From Stieleria maiorica (GTDB lineage: Bacteria > Planctomycetota > Planctomycetia > Pirellulales > Pirellulaceae): a stretch of DNA of 64,000 nucleotides. A program made the position numbers and the translations under genes. Of the stretch, positions 50,535 to 58,764 are shown in pieces; the first letter of the stretch is position 1, and every line of letters starts with the position of its first letter. The DNA lies in NCBI RefSeq assembly GCF_008035925.1, contig NZ_CP036264.1, positions 5,020,402 through 5,084,401 of the forward strand. Reading direction: 5' to 3'. The notes beneath the pieces were generated by a model. That model did no database searches. It saw only the letters and a program-made list of their open reading frames with translations, and had not been told where the DNA came from.

Positions 50535-50925
50535 CTCGTTCCCTGGCTCCGCCTGGGAACGGGAGTTCTTGGAGGCTCCGCCTGGGCTGCGCGAGATCTG
50601 GAATCTGTGGTGATTCAGAATTTGAACGAAATCATTCCGCATGGATGGTCGACTCGCAGCAGACATCGGGCGACGAAACACGAGCGACATCAGCCGATTC
50701 GCGCAAGCGTTCGGGCCCCGGCGTCTAGGAGGGCCCGTAGGCTGGCGCCAAACGGCTGATCCCAAGAGGGTAACGCGGAATCGAAAACGCCAAAATCCTA
50801 CGGACGAAAACGCGAACAATTCGGACGGTTTTGTGCAGCCCCGGCTCCGCCTCTCCAGGGGCACAACGCCGCGTGTGGCGGGAGCCACACCGAAAGTGCG
50901 TTCCAAGGCGGAGCCTTGGAACGAG
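50535..50925 (+). repeat. Hairpin-rich intergenic repeat, family R1, long copy 4
   Basis: Inverted relative to 30757-31125 and the longest copy. It starts with the hairpin CGTTCCCTGGCTCCGCCTGG/GAACG and contains the ATCAGCC/GGCTGAT element (50689-50760). It ends with GTGTGGC-GGGA-GCCACAC (50873-50890) and the GTTCCAAGGC/GCCTTGGAAC hairpin (50900-50922). It fills most of the 528 bp gap between the kinase gene and hemL; the rest holds no gene. Confidence 0.82.
50689..50760. repeat. ATCAGCC/GGCTGAT-terminated inverted element inside R1 copy 4
   Basis: A 72 bp block starting ATCAGCCGATTCGCGCAAGC and ending GGCTGGCGCCAAACGGCTGAT (last 21 positions, key ends shown). It is the reverse-oriented relative of 30896-30999, with a shorter, altered centre. 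Confidence 0.58.
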
Positions 50926-51017
50926 GAAGGAACTGCTGCGAGACGAAAGCCTTGGCGGCTTCCGCTACGGGGTTAGGGACAAAGCCTCGCGCCGCGGGCT
51001 GGTAAATCAACAGGACC

Positions 51018-52319
51018 TTACAGCGCCGCCATCACCTTGTCCGCCGCATCGATGGTTTCGTCGATCAAGGCTTCGGTGTGCAGATTACTGAAGAACAACG
51101 CTTCGAATTGGCTGCATGGCATGTAGATGCCCTTCTCGATCAGCCCCCAGAAGTAACGTCCGAAGGCTTCCCGATCGCTGCGATCCGCTTCGGGCCAATT
51201 GGTCACCGGGCGGGCGTTAAAGAACAACGTCAACATGCTGCCGACGTGTTGGACTTGGTGGGGCAGACCGTGCTTGGCCGCGGCGGTGTGCAATCCGTCG
51301 GCCAATCGGTCCCCCATGCGATCGAGTTGTTCGTAGGGCGGATCCTCGGCCAACTGCTCAAGTGTCGCGCTGCCGGCCGCCACCGCGACCGGGTTCCCGC
51401 TAAGCGTTCCGGCCTGAAAGACTTTGCCGGCTGGCAAGACGTTGTCCATGATGTCCGCCCGACCGCCATAGGCGCCCAACGGCATCCCACCACCGACGAC
51501 TTTGCCCAGCGTGGTCATGTCGGGCACGACACCGAACCGCTCTTGGGCGCCGCCGAAGGCCAACCGGAATCCGGTCATCACTTCGTCGAAGATCAAAATC
51601 GAATGATCTGAAAGCGTTTCCTGGCGAAGCGTTTCCAAAAACTCCATCGTCGGGGGGACACACCCCATGTTGCCGACGACCGGTTCCAAAATCACCGCTG
51701 CGATCTGGCCGGGGTGTGCGGCAAACGCCTTTTTCACGCCCTCACAATCGTTGTACTCCAGCACGATCGTGTCCTGGCCGGCTCCGGGGGTGACACCGGG
51801 AGAATCGGGAACGCCCAGCGTGGCCGCGGCACTGCCCGCCGCGACCAACAGGCTGTCGACATGGCCGTGGTAGTTACCCGAAAACTTGATGACCTTGTGT
51901 CGCCCCGTCGCTCCGCGTGCCACGCGAATCGCACTCATCGTCGCTTCGGTTCCGCTGTTGACCAGCCGGACTTTTTCCACGCTCGGGACCGCGTCGATGA
52001 TCTGCTGGGCCAGTCGTGATTCGGCCTCGGTCGGCGCCCCGTAACTGGTCCCCTTGGCGACCGCCTTTTGAATCGCGTCGATCACGGCCGGCGGACGGTG
52101 CCCCAAAATCATCGGTCCCCAGGATCCGATGTAGTCGATGTATCGCCGACCATCGATGTCAAACAGATAGGGGCCTTCGGCATGGTCGATGAACAACGGC
52201 GTGCCTCCGACGGCGCCGAACGCGCGCGCGGGGCTGTTCACGCCACCGGGCATGAGTTTGCGGGCTTGTTCAAACGCGGCGACGCTTTTTTCGCCGGCAA
52301 ATCGACGGGGCTCGGTCAT
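51018..52319 (-). CDS. hemL: Glutamate-1-semialdehyde 2,1-aminomutase
   Basis: About 433 residues from ATG 52319; a further 26 codons upstream are dropped because family members start close to here. Motifs: RKLMPGGVNSPARAFGAVGG, IDYIGSWGPMILGHRPP, RLVNSGTEATMSAIRVARGA, KFSGNYHGHVDSLL, IFDEVMTGFRLAFGG, and the PLP lysine in TTLGKVVGGGMPLGAYGG near residue 272. It converts glutamate-1-semialdehyde to 5-aminolevulinate in the C5 tetrapyrrole route. This supplies heme, relevant to the di-heme protein encoded nearby though not in the same operon. Divergent from the MtfA-like gene. Confidence 0.96.
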   Translation of the reverse strand: MTEPRRFAGEKSVAAFEQARKLMPGGVNSPARAFGAVGGTPLFIDHAEGPYLFDIDGRRYIDYIGSWGPMILGHRPPAVIDAIQKAVAKGTSYGAPTEAESRLAQQIIDAVPSVEKVRLVNSGTEATMSAIRVARGATGRHKVIKFSGNYHGHVDSLLVAAGSAAATLGVPDSPGVTPGAGQDTIVLEYNDCEGVKKAFAAHPGQIAAVILEPVVGNMGCVPPTMEFLETLRQETLSDHSILIFDEVMTGFRLAFGGAQERFGVVPDMTTLGKVVGGGMPLGAYGGRADIMDNVLPAGKVFQAGTLSGNPVAVAAGSATLEQLAEDPPYEQLDRMGDRLADGLHTAAAKHGLPHQVQHVGSMLTLFFNARPVTNWPEADRSDREAFGRYFWGLIEKGIYMPCSQFEALFFSNLHTEALIDETIDAADKVMAAL

Positions 52320-52485
52320 AGCTGAAGATGGTCCTGTTTTGGGGAAGGGAAGCGACGCCATTGTCAGCCAATCCGAGACCGGGCGAAACCCGGCCAAACT
52401 TCGGAGCGAAAAACGTTCCCCTTGCCGCTACGGTGAACCGGCGGGCGTTACGATGAAAGCGACCGACCGCACGAATGAAATGGGC

Positions 52486-52604
52486 AAGAAGATTTTGGAG
52501 GTAGGAAAATGAGCGATTAAGTCTCCCCCCGCGCTCTCCAAAATCTTCTTACCTCCAAAATCTTCTTACCTCCAAAATCTTCTTACCTCCAAAATCTTCT
52601 TACC
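52486..52604. repeat. Four-copy 17 bp tandem repeat plus an inverted copy
   Basis: TCCAAAATCTTCTTACC occurs four times without a mismatch at 52537-52604. Upstream at 52486-52504 lies AAGAAGATTTTGGAGGTA, the exact complement of a frame spanning two neighbouring repeat units, followed by a decayed second inverted unit. The segment can fold into a long hairpin with alternative pairings. It occupies the 307 bp gap between the divergent starts of hemL (52319) and the MtfA-like gene (52627), so it would be in the leader of the latter. No gene is seen in that gap. Confidence 0.85.
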
Positions 52605-52626
52605 CTCTCCCGGCCGCAGCAACTCG

Positions 52627-53625
52627 ATGCTCGAAACCGCACAATCCGATCGCGCGAACCAGCGGCTGGCCGTCGTCATCTCGGCGCTGATCGGCGGCGC
52701 GGCACTGCTACTGTCCTTGAAATCACCGTTTTGGTTGATCGGGTTGCCGCTGGCACCGCTGGCGTACTGGTGGTGGCGACGGAAGACGCTGCGTCGGCTG
52801 CAAGTGATGGCCGAACCCTTTCCCGCGGAGCTGGAAACCGCGCTCGACCGGTACGTCGATTACTACCGTGCCCTGGACGATGCCGGGCGGGAACGGTTTC
52901 GCAATCTGGTGAAAGTTTTTCTTGACGAAACCCCGATCACCGGCATCCGCACCGACGTCGATGACACGACGCGCGCCCTGGTCGCCGCCAGCGCGATCAT
53001 TCCAGTTTTCGGATTCGACGACTGGGAATACTCAGGACTGGGTGAAGTGCTGATCTATCCGAGCGCGTTCGGCGACGACTACAGCACCTCGGGCGAGCAC
53101 GACGACGTCGACCGGCGGACGTTGGGCATGATCGGTGTGGGCCATTTGAGTGGCGTGATGATCCTGTCCAAACCCGATCTGTGGGCGGGGTTTAAAAACC
53201 CCGACGACAAACGCAACGTCGGCATCCACGAATTTGCCCACCTGGTCGACAAGGCTGACGGCAGCGTCGACGGTCTGCCGCCGGGTGCGAGTCTGGCGAC
53301 GATCGGCCCCTGGATTCAGTGGATCGGCGAAGAGCTGAAGAATAAACCCGAGGGCCGCCACCACATCGATCAATACGCCTACACGAATGAAGCGGAGTAC
53401 TTCGCGGTCCTCTCGGAGTACTTCTTCGAAGCCCCCGAGGTGCTGCAGTCCAAGGCGCCGAAGATCTACGACATGATGCAACAGATGTATCGCCAGAACA
53501 CACGCAGCTTTCTGGCCGGTGTCACGCGGCGTCGCAAGCGGGTGAGGCGGAATGCCAAGTGCCCTTGTGGCAGTGGGAAAAAGTACAAACACTGCTGCCG
53601 GCGGAAACGAATGTCACGACCTTAG
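52627..53625 (+). CDS. MtfA-like (M90) zinc peptidase with membrane segment and SEC-C tail
   Basis: A 332-residue protein. A hydrophobic hairpin (residues 14-48) precedes the peptidase core: RYVDYYRALDDAGRERFRNL near 78, GIHEFAHLVDKADGSVDGLP near 200 with the HExxH zinc site, and NEAEYFAVLSEYFFEAP near 255 with the third zinc ligand Glu. E. coli MtfA is a cytosolic M90 peptidase that binds the Mlc repressor. This version adds a membrane anchor and a C-terminal SEC-C motif, RNAKCPCGSGKKYKHCC near 310-326, the zinc-binding element otherwise found on SecA and other proteins. Start ATG 52627, 22 bp after the tandem repeats. Confidence 0.88.
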   Translation: MLETAQSDRANQRLAVVISALIGGAALLLSLKSPFWLIGLPLAPLAYWWWRRKTLRRLQVMAEPFPAELETALDRYVDYYRALDDAGRERFRNLVKVFLDETPITGIRTDVDDTTRALVAASAIIPVFGFDDWEYSGLGEVLIYPSAFGDDYSTSGEHDDVDRRTLGMIGVGHLSGVMILSKPDLWAGFKNPDDKRNVGIHEFAHLVDKADGSVDGLPPGASLATIGPWIQWIGEELKNKPEGRHHIDQYAYTNEAEYFAVLSEYFFEAPEVLQSKAPKIYDMMQQMYRQNTRSFLAGVTRRRKRVRRNAKCPCGSGKKYKHCCRRKRMSRP

Positions 53626-53652
53626 TTCCCTCTTTTTACTGACCAGCACGCA

Positions 53653-54702
53653 ATGTTTTTTGCCAGCGACAATTGGGCCGGCGCGGCAGACGAAATCGCC
53701 GCCTCACTGCAACGCCACTCCGAAGGCTTCTCTCCCGCCTACGGGGCCAGTGAACTGGATCGACAACTCGAACAGCGTTTCAATGACCTGTTCGAACGTG
53801 AAGTCGCGGTCTTTTTCGTCGGCACCGGAACGGCCGCGAATTCGTTGGCCCTTTCGGCGGTCAATCGCCCCGGCGGCTTTGTCCTTTGCCATCGTGAAGC
53901 CCATTTGATCGAAGACGAGTGCGGGGCACCGGAATTCTTTACCTCCGGCGCAAGGCTGGCCCCGATCGACGGCCCCTTGGGCAAAATCGACCCCGCCGCG
54001 CTGCGTCGTGGGCTGGAACGTTTTGATCCCGAATTCGTCCACCACGGCCAGCCGATGGCCGTCAGCATGACACAAGCGACCGAAGTCGGAACGGTCTATA
54101 GCAACGAGGAAGTCCGGGCGATCGCCGAACACACCCACGCCTTCGGATTGCCGCTGCACATGGACGGGGCACGCTTCGCCAACGCCATGGTCCGGTTGGG
54201 GTCAACGCCCGCCGAAATGACCTGGAAAAGCGGCGTCGACGTGCTGTCGTTCGGGGCGACCAAGAACGGTTGTTGGTGTGCCGAAGCGCTCGTCTTCTTT
54301 GATCCCGCCCGCGCCAAACAACTGCCGTTCATTCGGAAACGCGCCGCCCAGCTGTTTTCCAAAACACGCTTCATCGCGGCACAATTCCACGCCTACCTGG
54401 ACGACGACCTTTGGATTCGGCTGGCGAGGCACGCCAATGCGATGGCGGATCGCTTGGCCGATGGACTGGCAAACTCGCAACACGTTTCGATCGCCTGGCC
54501 GTGCCAGTCCAACGAATTGTTCGTCACGATGCCCAAAGCCGCGGCCGAGCGGCTGAAAGACCAGGGGGCTCGATTTTATCCTTGGCCGGTCCCCGAGGAA
54601 TTCGAATCCAAGCTGGAACCCGGCCAGGGGTTGTATCGACTGGTGACCTCGTTTGCCACGACCACCGACCATGTCGACCAGTTCGTCGCGTTGGTCGGGT
54701 AA
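53653..54702 (+). CDS. Low-specificity threonine aldolase family, PLP-dependent
   Basis: A 349-residue fold-type I PLP enzyme. It has FASDNWAGAADEIAASL at the start, VFFVGTGTAANSLALSA near residue 55, PLHMDGARFANAMVRLG near 170 and the Schiff-base lysine in SFGATKNGCWCAEALVFF near 203. The family cleaves L-threonine or L-allo-threonine to glycine and acetaldehyde, or related beta-hydroxy amino acids. The start is ATG 53653, 27 bp after the peptidase stop, so co-transcription is likely. Exact substrate selectivity is uncertain. Confidence 0.9.
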   Translation: MFFASDNWAGAADEIAASLQRHSEGFSPAYGASELDRQLEQRFNDLFEREVAVFFVGTGTAANSLALSAVNRPGGFVLCHREAHLIEDECGAPEFFTSGARLAPIDGPLGKIDPAALRRGLERFDPEFVHHGQPMAVSMTQATEVGTVYSNEEVRAIAEHTHAFGLPLHMDGARFANAMVRLGSTPAEMTWKSGVDVLSFGATKNGCWCAEALVFFDPARAKQLPFIRKRAAQLFSKTRFIAAQFHAYLDDDLWIRLARHANAMADRLADGLANSQHVSIAWPCQSNELFVTMPKAAAERLKDQGARFYPWPVPEEFESKLEPGQGLYRLVTSFATTTDHVDQFVALVG

Positions 54703-54704
54703 TC

Positions 54705-54911
54705 GGCGGCGTCAGGCGGCAAAACAACGAGCAAAATGCCAGCGGGAAGCGTCAGCGAGCGGCCCGTCGATCCCTATTTGAGCGCGCGGACCGGCGGAAT
54801 GATGGGCGGCAAAACGATGGCGGCAAAACGATAAGGAGGCAGAATGATACGGGGCAGAATGATGGGGAGCCAGAACGGCGCTGCCCAACTCCCAACTCCC
54901 AACTCCCAACT
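54705..54911. repeat. Degenerate and perfect short tandem repeats
   Basis: From about 54805 two exact copies of GGCGGCAAAACGAT are followed by related units GGCAGAATGAT (twice) and GGAGCCAGAACGG, a decaying array with roughly 14-16 bp period; earlier traces begin near 54718. At 54884-54911 four exact 7 bp units CCCAACT follow, the last entering the complement of the stop codon of the di-heme gene (54910-54912). The array is otherwise outside coding sequence. Confidence 0.75.
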
Positions 54912-56721
54912 AACTCGTCGGCTGAGGCGCATTCGGCGGCGCGACCAACGTGTTGAGGAACTCGATCACCGCTTGCCGGTCTTCCAGCGGCATCGTCAAG
55001 AATCGATCCCGCGTCCCTTGGGATTCCCCATCGTGCATGGTGATCGCTTCGAGCAGGGTTTCGGCGCGACCGTCGTGCATGTAGGGGGCCGTATCACGCA
55101 CGCCCCACAACGGTGGCGTCCTCCATTCCTGGGTGAAGTATGTCGGCTCCAGGTGCAACCGGGTGTAATCGGTGCGGGTCTGACGAATGTTTTGAGTCGT
55201 CGTCGTTGTGTTCTCGGTCGTAAAGGTGTCGCGTCCCGAAGCGGTCCGTTCTCGATTGTCGCGATTCACTCTGTTTTCGACCAACTGAGTGTCGCTCTTG
55301 GTCGTTTGCCACGACTTCGATTGACTCTCTGCGTTGACGAAACGCAGGGTCATCGGCGGCACGGGAGCGGCTTCGAAGCGATATTCATAGCGTGAAACCA
55401 CGACGCTCGGCCGGACCGGAATCGCGGACCTGGACGCCGCCGTATTGACGCTTGAGGACTGTCCGCCAATGGTGCTCGTCGACCCAGGCTCCATCGAATA
55501 CTTTCCACCGTAATAAGCGGTTCCCATGACGGTGTCATCGACCATGGTGCGGGACACCGTCGTTTCGGAATCGACGGCAAAATCCATCCGCGTGACCGGC
55601 GTTGCACGGACGATGTACGGGTCAGCCGGATTGAGGTCATAGGAGTTCGGCCCCATGTCGTGAAGCAGCAAGTCGCTGTAGATGCCCGCCGCGGGACCGA
55701 GAGTCGGGCGATGACAGACGGCACAGCCGATCGAGGCAAAAACTTGTTCGCCGCGTGCGGCCATCAAGCGTCGATCGGAGTCCTGGGGGATCTCTCGCTT
55801 CGGTGCCGGCAAGGCGGCAACGAAGGCGGCGATCGCTTTGATCTGGCCATCCGAGATGTCGTAGGTCGGGTTGCGATACGCCGGCGCCATCGGATCGGCG
55901 GGTTGGTTGATCCGGCGCGTTTCCAGTCCGACTTCGGCCGCACAGGCCTGGTCGCAAAAATCCAACAGTGTTTCCACGTTCCCGCGCCAACCGAACCGGC
56001 CGACGCCGCCGCTGGCCAACGTCGAAAGCCGGCCGCTGATTTCCGGGTGCTTTGTCTGTTCTCGTTCGACCGCCCGCAGCTGCTTGACCGTGACTTGATC
56101 AATCAGCCCGGCACCGAACAGCGGCGTCGTGTTTCGCTGGAACATGCGGGCGCGGATCGTCGTTTGGTAGTTGCCGTCGGTCGACGAGTACAAGATCGGC
56201 GTCGCGTTGGCCAGTCGGACTTCGGCGGCATTGACCGAGCCGCCGTTGTCACTGAACAGGGCGGGGACTTTTTGCATCAACGCGTCACGCGAGGCGGCGA
56301 ACGCAGACGTGCCGCCGTGATGCGCCAGGGACAGCGAATTGACGATGCCGGCTTGGGGATCGATGAAGCCCGGGTGGAAACCACGGATCGCCTGGCGAAT
56401 GACATCGGGATTGATCGGTCCGCCGGAGACGCGCATCGATTCGATGCTGATCGATTTGGCGTTGAATTCGGCCTCCCCGGCGCCCCCGATGCCGCCTTGT
56501 CGGTGACAGACCGCACAGGATTGGCCGTTGAACAGCGGGCCCAATCCGTCATTGCCCATCAGGGCCGGGTTCTGCGGCGACCAGCTCTTTTCAAACAGTT
56601 GTTTTCCCGCCGCGATCGACTCCGGCGACACCGCCCATGCCGATTGTCCGACCAGCGATAAACAGCCGGCGACAAGGATCAAACCACCGAAACATCTCAC
56701 ACCCATTCGTTGTTGCAACAT
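54910..56721 (-). CDS. Di-heme oxidoreductase (DHOR, putative peroxidase) with large insertion
   Basis: A 603-residue exported cytochrome. The signal peptide ends around residue 30 (QSAWA). Two CxxCH sites are visible: NGQSCAVCHRQGG (Cys 69-His 73) and IGCAVCHRPTLGP (Cys 333-His 337). The C-terminal PPLWGVRDTAPYMHDGRAET is the DHOR/di-heme peroxidase end with a likely axial Met. Between the second heme site and this end lie about 130 unusual residues rich in Thr, Ser and Arg (TTENTTTTTQNIRQTRTDYT) that I do not expect in the family. Family members are periplasmic electron-transfer or peroxidase-like enzymes. Transcribed just downstream of a DUF1598 gene (63 bp gap). Confidence 0.88.
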   Translation of the reverse strand: MLQQRMGVRCFGGLILVAGCLSLVGQSAWAVSPESIAAGKQLFEKSWSPQNPALMGNDGLGPLFNGQSCAVCHRQGGIGGAGEAEFNAKSISIESMRVSGGPINPDVIRQAIRGFHPGFIDPQAGIVNSLSLAHHGGTSAFAASRDALMQKVPALFSDNGGSVNAAEVRLANATPILYSSTDGNYQTTIRARMFQRNTTPLFGAGLIDQVTVKQLRAVEREQTKHPEISGRLSTLASGGVGRFGWRGNVETLLDFCDQACAAEVGLETRRINQPADPMAPAYRNPTYDISDGQIKAIAAFVAALPAPKREIPQDSDRRLMAARGEQVFASIGCAVCHRPTLGPAAGIYSDLLLHDMGPNSYDLNPADPYIVRATPVTRMDFAVDSETTVSRTMVDDTVMGTAYYGGKYSMEPGSTSTIGGQSSSVNTAASRSAIPVRPSVVVSRYEYRFEAAPVPPMTLRFVNAESQSKSWQTTKSDTQLVENRVNRDNRERTASGRDTFTTENTTTTTQNIRQTRTDYTRLHLEPTYFTQEWRTPPLWGVRDTAPYMHDGRAETLLEAITMHDGESQGTRDRFLTMPLEDRQAVIEFLNTLVAPPNAPQPTS

Positions 56722-56784
56722 CGTTGCCCCCGCCAGAAAAGAAAAATGGATCAGTCGCCACGATACGTTTCGCGCCCTGCCGCC

Positions 56785-58524
56785 CTACCGGCCGTCCCAC
56801 CACCAATGATTCACCGCGACCGGTCGTTGTCGGACCAGGGACGCGTGCCCATCAAGTGTCGGGTAGGTTGCGATGGCCGACTTCACCGTCGCGTCGGTCG
56901 CCACCGATACACCACCGCTGGCCAACAACACGTGGTGTCGCTTGTTTCCTTTGCGAACCGTGTGCATCGTCGCGATCGATTCGACCTGTTTAGGTGCCGG
57001 CAGATTCCAATCCCGCGCTTCGTCTTCGGACGCCAACGCCGAAGCCAGATCGCGGTGCACGCCCTCGGCCCCGAACCGGTCGATCAAGTGCGAAACCGCT
57101 GCGACTCGATAAAGCGATTCCAGCGCTCCATAGACCGGGTACTGGTCACGGATGCGAGCCCAGTTTCGGTTGAATCCGGCGACGAACTGTGCGCTGCGCG
57201 GATCGACCGTGACATCGCCGCGTCCACCGTCGGCCAATGCCCGTTGGTTTTCACCGCTCAGCCGAACGGCATTGCCGGCGATTTCGAAAACACGTTTTTC
57301 GCTGTCGCAGCGAACCGCTTGTCGTTGGGCCGTGAACCACAACCGTAACAGCAACCCGTTGGGCGGCCCTTGGTCGATCATGTCATCGACCACGTCCAGG
57401 TAGTTGGCGACACCTTCGGGCATCGGTTGCTGGCCCAAAGCCAGTTGTTTCATGTGGCGATCGGCTTCGACCATCAACAACGCGACCGAGGTGTCACCGG
57501 CGGCACCGAACACTTCGACGCGTTGCATCCCAAGTGCGCTCTGCAGCTGGTCAGCCGATTTGCCGATCGGGATTTGGCCCGAACGAATCTGACCGGCGAC
57601 CTCCATCGCCGCTTGCATTCCCGCCGGCGTCGGATCGATCGTGCATCCGAACGGTGTACCGGCTTGGCTGGCGGCCAGACAACGAGCCAGGAAATCGCTT
57701 CGCAAGGTCGCACGTCCCGACTGGCGGTCTACATACCAGCCGCGATCCAAATCGATCCCGCTGGTCGGAGCCGCCAAAATGATGTCGTCATCGGTCAGGA
57801 ACAAATACTGAACGCGAGAGAGGCCGGCCAGATTCAACAGACTGTCGCCCAGCGGTACACCGGTCATCCGTCGCGCCGTGATCTCGTCTCGCAATCGTCG
57901 CAGCGAAACGAAACGCATTTCGGAGGGGGCACGCCAGTCTCGGGTCTGGGATTCCAGATCGGCGGCCAACAGCGCGTCCAGATTGGCGATCGCCCCCTTG
58001 GCAAGTGATTGGTCATCACTGGGCAAGTGAGCGATTTCAACCGTCCCAGCGGCATCCACGTAAACGCCTTGGGGATACGGTGCCATCGTGCTATTGCCTC
58101 CGAGCGCTTCCCACGTGTCGGGAACGACGGTGGTCTCGATCAGATTCATCAGCGAATCAAAATCGGCAAAGCTGCCGCCACCCTGAGGTGCCCCGCGGCG
58201 AACGGCACCCATCGAATTGTTGAGGACGCTTTGGCGATCAGCCGGTGTTTCGATCTGTCGCACCGTGGCGGCAGCGGCCGACGATTCGCCCGAAAGCGAT
58301 TGAGCGCTCGCCACCTGGGCCAGCCAGCGGTCACGGGTGCCGGGTATGGTTTCGGCAGGCAGCGATTTGGCGACCGAAAACTCCCCGGCCTTGATCGCTT
58401 GATCCGCCCGGGTTGGGTCGGCCGGTGGGGCTGCCATGCAACAATGATCTGCGGTCGACGTGAACACGGCAATCGTGATTGCAACGACGCAAGCCAAGCT
58501 CGCAATGCGATGGGGTCGACTCAT
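56785..58524 (-). CDS. Exported DUF1598-family protein, copy 1
   Basis: About 579 residues from ATG 58524 (CAGGAAA upstream); 79 codons further upstream are rejected because the signal peptide SLACVVAITIAVFTSTADHC starts here. The conserved part, about residues 215-520, includes FVSLRRLRDEITARRMTGVP, LNLAGLSRVQYLFLTDDDII, MQRVEVFGAAGDTSVALLMV and EADRHMKQLALGQQPMPEGV. These align in order with the protein at 59667-61067. Both end in a Trp cluster (NHWWWDGR here). DUF1598 is a planctomycete family without known function. Compared with its paralogue it has a 100-residue N-terminal region resembling TPR-like helices. Upstream sequence 58525-58764 holds no gene. Confidence 0.82.
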   Translation of the reverse strand: MSRPHRIASLACVVAITIAVFTSTADHCCMAAPPADPTRADQAIKAGEFSVAKSLPAETIPGTRDRWLAQVASAQSLSGESSAAAATVRQIETPADRQSVLNNSMGAVRRGAPQGGGSFADFDSLMNLIETTVVPDTWEALGGNSTMAPYPQGVYVDAAGTVEIAHLPSDDQSLAKGAIANLDALLAADLESQTRDWRAPSEMRFVSLRRLRDEITARRMTGVPLGDSLLNLAGLSRVQYLFLTDDDIILAAPTSGIDLDRGWYVDRQSGRATLRSDFLARCLAASQAGTPFGCTIDPTPAGMQAAMEVAGQIRSGQIPIGKSADQLQSALGMQRVEVFGAAGDTSVALLMVEADRHMKQLALGQQPMPEGVANYLDVVDDMIDQGPPNGLLLRLWFTAQRQAVRCDSEKRVFEIAGNAVRLSGENQRALADGGRGDVTVDPRSAQFVAGFNRNWARIRDQYPVYGALESLYRVAAVSHLIDRFGAEGVHRDLASALASEDEARDWNLPAPKQVESIATMHTVRKGNKRHHVLLASGGVSVATDATVKSAIATYPTLDGHASLVRQRPVAVNHWWWDGR

Positions 58525-58764
58525 CACGTATTTCCTGACGGGGTTCGTGTGGTGGCTCCGGAGCCCTAAAGGCGCGCGGCATTGGGCGGATGTTAACAAC
58601 GCAGTTTCCGGTTTGCGGCTGCCGGGAGGTTCCTTCACCACCAGCCCGTTATGAAAAAAGCATGCCAATGACGAATTTTTCTCATTCGGCCACAAACGGT
58701 TCATCCCGCAGCTGACAAGCGTAGCAAAATGCTGCAGCGCGAGTGTATTGATTTGCAACATGTC

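Noticed and set aside
52486-52604. A CRISPR array
   Set aside because: The 17 bp units are directly abutted with no spacers, and no cas genes are nearby.
54884-54911. Phase variation of the di-heme protein by CCCAACT slippage
   Set aside because: The repeats lie past the stop codon on the coding strand, so changing unit number would not alter the reading frame.
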